Shown here: one piece after another, positions 15,886 through 23,239 of the stretch | Numbering within the stretch: position 1 is the first letter of the stretch | Layout: each line of letters starts with the position of its first letter | From: Syntrophus sp034006265 | GTDB taxonomy: Bacteria > Desulfobacterota > Syntrophia > Syntrophales > Syntrophaceae | Reading direction: 5' to 3' | Length of the DNA: 47,338 bases | Assembly (NCBI GenBank): GCA_034006265.1 | Contig: JAVETB010000012.1 | Coordinates: forward strand, 1 to 47,338 | The notes under the pieces: model-generated | Told to the model about the DNA's origin: nothing | Database searches by the model: none | Seen by the model: the letters and a program-made list of their open reading frames with translations, nothing else | Made by a program: the position numbers and the translations under genes

Positions 15886-17190
15886 TCAGTTGACCGATAC
15901 ATTCTCACCGTCAGGCAGGCAACGAATCCTCCATGGAAAATCAACAAGAACAGATCCTATGTCCTGTCCATCGAAGGCATAATGCTGAGATCCGCACTCA
16001 ACAATCTGAAAGCCGATGACATGTTGTCTTCCATCAAACAATTGAATGTTGGGCTGATGTATTCCAGCCGTGATCGTGTAGCTTCCCGGTGCCAGAAAAT
16101 TTCCGGGGATTTCAACGGAACCGACATATTCCCCCGGGGGGTATTCATTTTTATAATGATGAATTGAAGTGGATTGGGGGCAGTAGAAAATTTTGGAGCC
16201 GCATTGGTTGAACAATGAAAAAGAAACCTCTAAGCCTCTAATAGGACGAAGGATTTTATATTCAAATGAAATCGTTAAGGACCGGGAGACGTCGATCTCA
16301 CTGCAGATCTCTCCTGACGAACTCCGGATGGAAATCCCCGTGAAAAATGCATCCGATCCCGTTGGGGCCAGTCTTATCTGTCCCTCGCGATCCTTCCGGC
16401 TGTCGGACAGATACTGAGCAATAGCGTCTCCGGAATCGCGGATCATGACGAGGCTGCCGTTCTTCAGAAGCATGGTCTTTCTGCAAAGCATCTGAATTGC
16501 CCCCATGTTGTGGCTTACAAACAATACGGTTCGGCCCCCTCTGGCAACGTCTTCCATTTTTCCAAGGCATTTCTTCTGGAAAGACAGATCCCCCACCGCC
16601 AGAACCTCGTCCACCACCAGGATTTCAGGCTCCAGGTGAGCGGCCACAGCGAAGGCCAAGCGCACGTACATCCCGCTGGAGTATCGCTTGACCGGCGTGT
16701 CCAGGTATTTTTCCACCTCTGCAAACGCTACGATCTCGTCGAACTTACGCTTGATCTCTTTCCGGGTCATCCCCAGAATGGTGCCGTTCAGATAGATATT
16801 CTCCCGCCCGGACAGCTCCGGGTGAAACCCGGTACCCACTTCCAGCAGGCTTACAACCCGGCCGTCAATGGCAACCCGTCCGGCCGAAGGTTCGGTTATG
16901 CGGCTCAGTATCTTCAGCAGCGTGCTTTTCCCGGCTCCGTTGCGGCCGATGATGCCCACCGCTTCTCCGCGCTGGATCTCAAAGCTGACATCCTTGAGCG
17001 CCCAGACCTCTTCCATGGCATCTCCCTGGATGACGGGATTCCCACGGAGAAGATCTCTGGTTTTGCTCCAGACGCTTTTGGCGTTCTTCATCAGCACGTC
17101 GCGCAGCGCGAGATAGGAGTCGTTCTGGGCGTGGCGGCCGATGATATATTTTTTGCCGAGCCTTTCGGCTCGAATGACGATGTCGGACAT
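15886..17190 (-). CDS. wzt: O-antigen ABC exporter ATP-binding subunit (Wzt) with C-terminal glycan-binding domain
   Basis: 434 residues. Walker A GRNGAGKST (82-90), signature YSSGM (170-174), Walker B LVVDE (191-195) and switch His227 define an ABC ATPase of the polysaccharide-export subfamily. Residues about 271-425 form an extra beta-rich domain of the Wzt C-terminal type. In Escherichia coli O9a this domain recognises the chemically capped, non-reducing end of the finished O-antigen. The gene starts 12 bases after wzm. With Wzm it should flip undecaprenyl-linked polysaccharide to the periplasm. The added domain implies the glycan carries a terminal modification; the adjacent methyltransferase is a candidate for making it. 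Confidence 0.93.
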   Translation of the reverse strand: MSDIVIRAERLGKKYIIGRHAQNDSYLALRDVLMKNAKSVWSKTRDLLRGNPVIQGDAMEEVWALKDVSFEIQRGEAVGIIGRNGAGKSTLLKILSRITEPSAGRVAIDGRVVSLLEVGTGFHPELSGRENIYLNGTILGMTRKEIKRKFDEIVAFAEVEKYLDTPVKRYSSGMYVRLAFAVAAHLEPEILVVDEVLAVGDLSFQKKCLGKMEDVARGGRTVLFVSHNMGAIQMLCRKTMLLKNGSLVMIRDSGDAIAQYLSDSRKDREGQIRLAPTGSDAFFTGISIRSSSGEICSEIDVSRSLTISFEYKILRPIRGLEVSFSLFNQCGSKIFYCPQSTSIHHYKNEYPPGEYVGSVEIPGNFLAPGSYTITAGIHQPNIQLFDGRQHVIGFQIVECGSQHYAFDGQDIGSVLVDFPWRIRCLPDGENVSVN

Positions 17191-17202
17191 GATCTCTGAA
17201 TC

Positions 17203-18042
17203 CTAAATCAGGTCGGCAAAGGTTTTCTCCGTCCTGCGAAAACGGGATATGCCGAGCCAGAGGAAGAGAGTGATGACCGTAAGGCTGAGCAGGAGGCCGG
17301 GCAGATAGAGAGGGCTTTCCCCTCCCAGGAGGCACCAGCGGAATCCGTCTATGACCCCGACTAAGGGATTGAGGCTGTAGAGCAGCCGCCATTGTTCCGG
17401 AACGATGTTGCTGCTGAATCCTACGGGGGAAACGTAAATGCCGAATTGGACCACAAAGGGGATGACATGGCGAAAATCGCGGTACTTCACGTTGAGCGCT
17501 GTAATCCAGAGCCCGGGTCCCAGGCTGGCCAGCAGGGCCATAATGAGGAAGAACGGTAGCAGCAGGATGCGGCAGTCGGGAACAACGTGATAATAGATCA
17601 TGATTGCGATCAGAATGACAAAACTGATGACAAAATCTATGAAGGTTGTGATCAGGGTGGCTGCGGGAATGATCAGCCTGGGAAAATACACTTTGCTGAT
17701 CAGGTTTGTGTTGCTGATGAGGCTGTTTGCCGAATCCGTCAGGGAGTTCGAAAAGAGCGACCAAGGCAGCATGGCAGCAAAGACCATGACAGCGTAAGGT
17801 GTGTTTCCGTCGCTGGGAAGCCTGGCGATTCGACCAAAGATGACCGTGAAGACAATCATCGTGAGCAGGGGTCTCAGGAATGCCCAGAGGATTCCGATGA
17901 GGGTCTGCTTGTAGCGTACGGAGACATCACGCCATGCCAGAACCAGAAACAGCTCCCGGTAATGCCAGAGGTCGGCCCAGTAATTTTTCTCCGTACGGCC
18001 TGCTTCTATGATAATTGTATTCATAGTTTCATGAATGACCAA
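17203..18042 (-). CDS. wzm: O-antigen ABC exporter permease (Wzm)
   Basis: 279 residues with about six membrane helices, ABC-2 type permease. The N-terminal part has WRDVSVRYKQTLIGILWAF, the signature of polysaccharide-export permeases, and the mid-part has GLWITALNVKYRDFRH. It pairs with the ATPase encoded immediately downstream. It is preceded by the methyltransferase gene with an 11-base gap. Acts in the inner membrane. Confidence 0.93.
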   Translation of the reverse strand: MVIHETMNTIIIEAGRTEKNYWADLWHYRELFLVLAWRDVSVRYKQTLIGILWAFLRPLLTMIVFTVIFGRIARLPSDGNTPYAVMVFAAMLPWSLFSNSLTDSANSLISNTNLISKVYFPRLIIPAATLITTFIDFVISFVILIAIMIYYHVVPDCRILLLPFFLIMALLASLGPGLWITALNVKYRDFRHVIPFVVQFGIYVSPVGFSSNIVPEQWRLLYSLNPLVGVIDGFRWCLLGGESPLYLPGLLLSLTVITLFLWLGISRFRRTEKTFADLI

Positions 18043-18053
18043 TCCGCGAGCCG

Positions 18054-18827
18054 TTACAATTTCCTTGCCGCTAAAAGGATATTCCAGGTTTCTTCCGTTG
18101 GCGGACGGGATAAATTCCCGACATGGCTGAAGTGGATGTGCTCCATGGCCGCCTGCTGAATAAAAAAGGCTAATTCCTGGGGAAAGAAGTAGCGCATGGT
18201 GTGTTTTTCTACCACTTCCCGTTGAACCTGGCCGCTTTTCAGATGCCGCAGGTGATAATGGACTTCACAGAGATGCCGAAAGGAATCCAGGGTTCCCGAT
18301 GCGCTCCGGATAATCTCGTCCATTCCAGTCCTGATGATCTTTTCCTTGGCCTCCGGCCTCTGCCTCAGGACAGCAGGGCCGTACCAGACGTCACAGATGA
18401 AAAGCCCTCCGGGATTCAAGTGGCGGCTGACGGAGTTCAAGGCCGCCAGAACGTCCTCATTGGTTGTCTGGTAACCCAATACGGCAAACATCATGAGGAC
18501 GGCGTCGAATTTTTGGGGTATTGAAAACCGGCGGAGATCTTCCCTGAGAAATGTTATCTGCCCTTGAGCCAGAAATTGCGCTTTTAACCTGGCTTGCTGC
18601 AGCATGTCTTCCGCGAGATCGACCCCGGTGACCTGGTATCCCCGACAGGCCAGTGGGATGGCGTGATTGCCCGTTCCGCAGCCCAGATCGAGAATTGTCC
18701 GCACCTTGCCCGCTGCGAATTTTCTGAAGATCTCTTCGATAAGATCGCACTCGGACGGATAATCCTTGTCCTGATAGAGGATATCATAAGCTTCCGCATA
18801 GTCTTTCTGAAAAGGTGAGCTGCCCAT
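18054..18827 (-). CDS. Class I SAM-dependent methyltransferase
   Basis: 257 residues with a Rossmann-type fold. Motif I ILDLGCGTGNHAIPLA is followed by VTGVDLAEDML and the post-I acidic residue. The central FDAVLMMFAVLGY matches motif IV. It lies directly upstream of wzm. In O9a-type systems a methyltransferase caps the chain end and sets its length (WbdD). This protein lacks WbdD's kinase and coiled-coil parts, so it could methylate the terminal sugar or an internal sugar. This role is inferred from context only. Confidence 0.85.
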   Translation of the reverse strand: MGSSPFQKDYAEAYDILYQDKDYPSECDLIEEIFRKFAAGKVRTILDLGCGTGNHAIPLACRGYQVTGVDLAEDMLQQARLKAQFLAQGQITFLREDLRRFSIPQKFDAVLMMFAVLGYQTTNEDVLAALNSVSRHLNPGGLFICDVWYGPAVLRQRPEAKEKIIRTGMDEIIRSASGTLDSFRHLCEVHYHLRHLKSGQVQREVVEKHTMRYFFPQELAFFIQQAAMEHIHFSHVGNLSRPPTEETWNILLAARKL

Positions 18828-18860
18828 GGCAAAATGTGGAAGAAAACAATAAAATCTTTT

Positions 18861-18886
18861 AGGATCCGTGATCCAGGATCCGTCTT
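18861..18886 (-). repeat. Short repeat with two GGATCC palindromes
   Basis: In the 82-base gap between the aminotransferase and methyltransferase genes, aggatccgt occurs twice, separated by gatcc. On the minus strand the two GGATCC copies can pair as a 6-bp stem, followed by an A/T-rich stretch. It could be a weak attenuator inside the operon. Confidence 0.35.
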
Positions 18887-18909
18887 TTATCTGCCGTTGG
18901 CGCAGAGTT

Positions 18910-20067
18910 TCAACTCAAAATATCTCTTACGGCTTCCGCAACTTCATCAATCTGTGATTCCGTGAGCGTCAGCCCGGAAGGCAGATAAAGTCCTCTGCGG
19001 GCCAGCCGCTCCGCCACGGGATAGCGTTCGTTCCCGAAAAGCCCCATCTGCTGAAAAACCGGTTGCTCGTGCATGCCGAGGAAAAACGGCCGGGTATCGA
19101 TGCCTTTATCACGCAATCGCTGTGCCATTTGTGAGGCATTCATGCCCGTATCTTCGTGGAGTACGATCCCGAACATCCAGTAGATCGATTTTGCCCAGGG
19201 CTCTTCAACGGGAAGCTGCAGGCTGGAGATATCTTTCAGGCGCTCGCAATAGGCTTTGCCGATGGCCTTTTTCTTCTCCAAGATGGCCTCTATCCGTTCC
19301 AGTTGCGCTACCCCGATGGCGGCCTGCAGATTGGTCATGCGGAAATTATGGCCGGCTGCAGTATGCAGAAAACGCTGCTCCGGGAGAAAGCAGAGGTTGC
19401 GCAGATTGCGCGCCCTTTCGGCGAAGGCTGCGTTGCTGGTGATGACCATGCCCCCTTCACCGGTGGTAATGGCCTTGTTTGCATAAAAACTGAATACGCC
19501 CAGACCGCCCAGTCCGCCGCACCGCTTCCATGACGGACTGCTTCCCATGCGTCCGCTCAGGTATTCCGCGCCATGGGCCTCGGCGGCGTCTTCAATGATC
19601 GCCAGGGAATAACCCTCCGCCAACTCCTCAAGAGGGTCCATGTCCACGGGATGACCGTAAATGTGAACGGGCATGATGGCCTTCAGCCTGTGGCCGTTTC
19701 CGTTTTTTGCTTCCCGTTCCACGGCCTCTTTAACCCCATCAGGGGAGAGGCACCAGGTCCTCGGGTCACAATCCGCAAGAACTGGAATCCCCCCGTTGTA
19801 AATCACGGCCAGGGCGCAGGAAATAATGGTGAAGGTCGGCATGATAACCCGATCCCCCGGTTTCAGACCGATGCAGCCCACGGCGACCTGCAGGGCTGTC
19901 GTCCCGTTGCTCACGGCAATTCCAAATTTCTGCCCGCAATAAGCCGCCCATTTTTCTTCAAATATTTCAATAAAGCGACCGGACGAGGAAATCCACCCCG
20001 TACGGAGGCATTCCCGGGCGTATTCCTCTTCCTTTGCTCCAATCAAAGGTTCGTTAACGGGAATCAT
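18910..20067 (-). CDS. DegT/DnrJ/EryC1 aminotransferase, perosamine-synthase-like
   Basis: 385 residues from ATG 20067, chosen because GGAG lies 8 bases upstream and the family starts MIPVNEPLIG. PLP-dependent sugar aminotransferase; the Schiff-base lysine is Lys198 in SFYANKAITTGEGG. Asp160 in IEDAAEAHG should contact the PLP nitrogen. The sequence closely resembles RfbE/Per, which converts GDP-4-keto-6-deoxymannose to GDP-perosamine. The start, VHIYGHPVDMDPL and NFRMTNLQAAIGVAQLERI all agree. No gmd or rmd gene for the substrate is in this window. It overlaps the upstream cupin gene by 14 bases. Other DegT substrates (for example GlcNAc3N or QuiN precursors) are possible. Confidence 0.88.
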   Translation of the reverse strand: MIPVNEPLIGAKEEEYARECLRTGWISSSGRFIEIFEEKWAAYCGQKFGIAVSNGTTALQVAVGCIGLKPGDRVIMPTFTIISCALAVIYNGGIPVLADCDPRTWCLSPDGVKEAVEREAKNGNGHRLKAIMPVHIYGHPVDMDPLEELAEGYSLAIIEDAAEAHGAEYLSGRMGSSPSWKRCGGLGGLGVFSFYANKAITTGEGGMVITSNAAFAERARNLRNLCFLPEQRFLHTAAGHNFRMTNLQAAIGVAQLERIEAILEKKKAIGKAYCERLKDISSLQLPVEEPWAKSIYWMFGIVLHEDTGMNASQMAQRLRDKGIDTRPFFLGMHEQPVFQQMGLFGNERYPVAERLARRGLYLPSGLTLTESQIDEVAEAVRDILS

Positions 20068-20506
20068 TGTCCATCTCCCCGGCTGCAAAGCGTGTCTTAT
20101 CCTCCTCGCCGGCATAGGGTCCCTGCTTCACCTCGATCATTGAGGTTTCCTCCAGCATTTCAAAGGAATGCCCGCCGCCGCACAGCAGAATGAGATCCCC
20201 ACCTTCCAGAATCCGGGATGCAATGAAGTCCCTTTCCGAAGAGTAGAGGTTCACCTTCAGCCGGCCGCGCCGGATGATCAGGACCTCCTGGGTGTACATG
20301 ACCTGCCGAAAGAGGAAGTTGTGAACATGGGGAGCAATTTTATGACCAGGGGGATGTTTCATGCAGGCCACCTGCTGGGAAAAGGTGGGAGGCGTAAAAA
20401 AACGGATGCCCGGTTCGTCATATCCTGCCCGAATGATCAGGGCAAGGGGCTCCAGGCCGGAAGAAATGGTTTCAACAAGGGAAGGGGCGGATTCTTCAAG
20501 GCTCAT
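20054..20506 (-). CDS. Cupin-fold protein
   Basis: 150 residues from ATG 20506; the longer open frame upstream lies inside the GT2 gene. The double-stranded beta-helix carries HKIAPHVHN and later GGGHSFEM, which supply the usual histidines. It resembles the WbuC/FdtA-like sugar-nucleotide cupins found in O-antigen loci. It overlaps the GT2 gene upstream by 11 bases and the aminotransferase gene downstream by 14, so the three are translated together. It could isomerise or epimerise a keto-deoxy sugar nucleotide feeding the aminotransferase. That role is inferred from position. Confidence 0.75.
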   Translation of the reverse strand: MSLEESAPSLVETISSGLEPLALIIRAGYDEPGIRFFTPPTFSQQVACMKHPPGHKIAPHVHNFLFRQVMYTQEVLIIRRGRLKVNLYSSERDFIASRILEGGDLILLCGGGHSFEMLEETSMIEVKQGPYAGEEDKTRFAAGEMDNDSR

Positions 20507-21434
20507 GGGTTTGTTCCTTTTCCGTCTTATACTGTTGTGGCGTGGGGCTCTGGTGATCCGTGCGTTCATACCTGAGTTGGGCCACCTGTTCCGAAACCAG
20601 CCCAACCATGAAGACGACCACGGACATGGTCAAGAGCATGGCGGAGGTGGGGCCGTAGCGTCCGTCCAGGGTGAAAATTCTGAAAAGACCATATCCAAGT
20701 CCCGCTGCGAACATGAAGAAGCTGACCGGGAGAAAGACCCGCATGGGAGAGAAGAGGGTGGCAATCTTTAAAAGGATCAGAAGAAAACGGGCACCATCCC
20801 TGAAAAGGCGGATCTTGCTTTTGCCGATACGGCGGGCCGTGGTTATCGGGACATAGGTCAGGCTGTAGCCGGAGCGCACAACCGCCAGGGTCAACGTCGT
20901 CGGGTAGGAAAAGGTGTTGGGAAGCAGGGAGACGAATTCGCGGGCGATGACAGCCCTTATGGCGCGAAATCCCGAAGTCAGATCGTCAATTTTCCTTTTG
21001 CATACGTAGGATGCGAACTTGTTGTAAAAGGCATTGGCGAAATCCCGGTGCAGTCGGGTAGCTGAATGGCGATCTCGGGCGCCCACCGTCATGTCGTAGG
21101 CGCTCATCCGCTCCAGCAGACGCGGGATGTCTTCCGGGGCGTGCTGCCCATCCGCGTCGAGCATGACGAGGATGTTTCCCCTTGTATTGCGGATGCCCGT
21201 CTTGATGGCTGCCCCGTTTCCGATGGGATAAGGGTGGCGGATCACCACGGCGCCGAAGGACCTGGCGTTTTCGGCCGTATCGTCCTCTGAACCGTCGTCA
21301 ACCACGATGATTTCATGGGATAATTTGCCGGCCTCCAGAACGATGGAGGAGCGCTTGACAATGTCGCCGATACTGGCGGCTTCATTGTGTGCGGGAATGA
21401 CGACACTGATTTCAGGGCGGTCTGGAGGTTTCAT
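20496..21434 (-). CDS. Polyprenyl-phosphate glycosyltransferase (DPM1/GtrB-like GT2)
   Basis: 312 residues. The GT2 domain has ISVVIPAHNEAASIG, VVDDGSEDDT and the metal site MLDADGQH. It continues with DDLTSGFRAIR and a basic segment. Two hydrophobic C-terminal helices (about 231-255 and 262-285) anchor it to the membrane. This family charges dolichyl- or undecaprenyl-phosphate with a single sugar from a nucleotide donor. The product would serve periplasmic GT-C enzymes such as the one at 1871-3520, which is a testable link. The tail after the helices is hydrophilic. Confidence 0.87.
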   Translation of the reverse strand: MKPPDRPEISVVIPAHNEAASIGDIVKRSSIVLEAGKLSHEIIVVDDGSEDDTAENARSFGAVVIRHPYPIGNGAAIKTGIRNTRGNILVMLDADGQHAPEDIPRLLERMSAYDMTVGARDRHSATRLHRDFANAFYNKFASYVCKRKIDDLTSGFRAIRAVIAREFVSLLPNTFSYPTTLTLAVVRSGYSLTYVPITTARRIGKSKIRLFRDGARFLLILLKIATLFSPMRVFLPVSFFMFAAGLGYGLFRIFTLDGRYGPTSAMLLTMSVVVFMVGLVSEQVAQLRYERTDHQSPTPQQYKTEKEQTHEP

Positions 21435-21475
21435 TTAAAGTTTCCGGGTGGACAACGGCCGGATCCCTTCAGGGC

Positions 21476-21817
21476 TCAGCGTGGATAAGCGGCGACGACC
21501 AGGACCACGGTGTCTTCGTCCGAGTTGTTGGTCAGGCTGTGGAGATCTCCGGCGGGGATCCAGACGGCGTCACCGGCCTTTACGCTTTTTTCGTCATCGC
21601 CTACGCGCATCAAACCGCCGCCCTGAAGAATGAAGTAGATCTCTTCAACGGGATCGATGTGTGCTTCCAGCGTATTTCCCTTGGGCAAATAGGCATAAGC
21701 GAGAAATTCAATGCCCTGCATGAAATGGCTGGTCAGAATCATCCGGGCGATGCCGCCGCCATGGGCACGGTATGTCGTTTGCAGCACTTCCGGGTCATTC
21801 AGATTTCTTACAATCAT
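21476..21817 (-). CDS. Small cupin-domain protein
   Basis: 113 residues from ATG 21817, with GGAGG 5 bases upstream. Single cupin barrel: EAHIDPVEEIYFILQGGG (motif 1) and GDAVWIPAGDLHSLTN (motif 2). The metal ligands of a typical cupin are partly present (His, Glu, His). It is the first gene after the promoter at 21844-21871 and is followed after 41 bases by the GT2 gene. It could be a sugar isomerase, a metabolic dioxygenase-type enzyme or a sensor; the sequence does not decide. Confidence 0.78.
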   Translation of the reverse strand: MIVRNLNDPEVLQTTYRAHGGGIARMILTSHFMQGIEFLAYAYLPKGNTLEAHIDPVEEIYFILQGGGLMRVGDDEKSVKAGDAVWIPAGDLHSLTNNSDEDTVVLVVAAYPR

Positions 21818-21843
21818 GAGTTCCTCCTCGTAGAATGCAGTGA

Positions 21844-21871
21844 TATACAACAGTTAAGGAAAGGCTGTCAA
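21844..21871 (-). promoter_or_regulatory. Sigma-70-type promoter of the polysaccharide operon
   Basis: On the minus strand a perfect TTGACA (21866-21871) is followed after 16 bases by TGTATA (21844-21849). Transcription would start near 21837, about 20 bases ahead of the cupin ATG with its strong ribosome site. It probably drives the cupin and the genes downstream. Confidence 0.65.
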
Positions 21872-22033
21872 GAAACGATCCATTCTCATCAGAAAAACTT
21901 CCGTAAAACTGACACAATATGTTGAGAATTTACGGCATATCCTGTAGATAAGTTCCACTTTGCCATCCTGGGAAGCCTGACGGTTTTTGAAGGGGCAAAA
22001 TATGGCGAATATCCTTTCCTGCGGGCTTCAGTG

Positions 22034-22216
22034 ATGAAGAAAAGAAAAAAAACGGCTCCGGAAACGCCTGAAGCGGGGAAGCTCAGGAGAGAGCATAGAT
22101 GGTGTGACCGGCACGGATATTTCATCGATGTAGAGGCCTGCGTGGCTCGTTCCGCCGAAAGGCCTTTCTGCCGCCGCTGCCTTTCGCAATGGAGGCAGCT
22201 TTCGCTTCCCTTTTGA
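22034..22216 (+). CDS. Small Cys4 zinc-finger-like protein
   Basis: 60 residues, too small to be certain. A lysine-rich N-terminus precedes a compact module with Cys24, Cys36, Cys46 and Cys49 (CX11CX9CX2C) and His27, then ends QWRQLSLPF. The spacing suggests a zinc ribbon or treble clef. A GTG directly before the ATG is also in frame; the ribosome site is weak. It lies alone between the polysaccharide operon promoter and the HDOD gene, on the + strand. It could be a nucleic-acid-binding regulator. A chance open frame is possible, but four cysteines in this arrangement are unusual for one. Confidence 0.5.
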   Translation: MKKRKKTAPETPEAGKLRREHRWCDRHGYFIDVEACVARSAERPFCRRCLSQWRQLSLPF

Positions 22217-22344
22217 GTTCGCGTGGTCTTGAGAAAAGACGAAAGAGATTGAAATGCTGATAAGAAATATGGTGATGGGGGACAATTTCCCTTGAAATAG
22301 GAAGGGGTTTCTATTAGCTTGGGGAACGTCAGGCATTTCTTTCC

Positions 22345-23238
22345 ATGACTCTAACGGAGCATTTGAAACTTATGTCAAAATCCCTTGAAGAACTGCTGCT
22401 GCTCGTCAACAAGTCAAACCTGTCCTCTTTAAAAACCACCCTGGTTAAACTTATTGAAGTCATTCATAATCCTGATTCCAGCGTCACGGATTTGAAAAAT
22501 CTCATCGAAATAGACCCTCCCCTGTCCGCCAACGTGCTCCGCCGGGCCAATTCCGCGTTATACGGGATGCGCAGGGGTGTCGCGAGTATCATGGATGCCA
22601 TCATCTTCGTCGGATTTGACGCCATTGTAGAACTGACCCTTAATCAGAAATTTTTCGAGCTCTTCCAGGACAATGGAAGGAAGACATACGGCTATTCCCG
22701 GACGGCGCTCTGGGAGCATTGCATCGGGGTTGCCCTCTGCGGTAAACTTCTTTACCGGCGCGAATTTCGAAAAAGCGGGGGAGGGGTGTACACGGCCGGC
22801 CTTCTTCACGACATCGGGATTATCGTGGAAGATAAGTTTTTGCACGACGAATTCATTTCCATTCTGGCGACGAAGGAAAAAACTGAAAGCGATCTGCTCT
22901 CAGCCGAACGGGAGGTTCTGGGCTATTGCCATCAAGACATTGGGAAAATGCTGGCGGAAAATTGGAACTTTCCTGAGGAGTTATGCCGTGTCATCGGAAT
23001 GGCGGAAAGCTCCGAAGCAGGGGATGCGGACCCCGCTCTTCTGATGGCTGACACGATTTATGTTTCGAATTGCGCCTGCCAGCTGCGAAAGGTCGGATTT
23101 TCAGAAACGAGCCGGATCGATGTCCCTGCTTATGAATTCCGCCTGAATCGACTCCAGATCAAGGGACGGGCTCTGGAAATCATCATGGATGAAGTGGAAG
23201 CGCAGATTGCACAGATGAAAAAGGACGGATGGTTTTGA
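22345..23238 (+). CDS. HDOD-domain signalling protein
   Basis: 297 residues. The HDOD fold occupies about residues 20-235 and includes LIEIDPPLSANVLRRANSALYG and GLLHDIGIIVED, which keeps an HD pair, unlike many degenerate HDOD proteins. CHQDIGKMLAENWNFPEEL matches the later part of the domain. HDOD proteins act in signalling, often with histidine kinases or c-di-GMP pathways, and rarely as proven phosphohydrolases. It starts at ATG 22345 with no strong ribosome site. Its stop is one base before the start of the hybrid kinase gene, so the two are co-expressed and probably act together. Confidence 0.87.
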   Translation: MTLTEHLKLMSKSLEELLLLVNKSNLSSLKTTLVKLIEVIHNPDSSVTDLKNLIEIDPPLSANVLRRANSALYGMRRGVASIMDAIIFVGFDAIVELTLNQKFFELFQDNGRKTYGYSRTALWEHCIGVALCGKLLYRREFRKSGGGVYTAGLLHDIGIIVEDKFLHDEFISILATKEKTESDLLSAEREVLGYCHQDIGKMLAENWNFPEELCRVIGMAESSEAGDADPALLMADTIYVSNCACQLRKVGFSETSRIDVPAYEFRLNRLQIKGRALEIIMDEVEAQIAQMKKDGWF

Positions 23239-23239
23239 G

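Noticed and set aside
17587..18159. 190-codon + strand frame across wzm and the methyltransferase
   Set aside because: Antisense to two genes with clear family motifs; its own translation has none.
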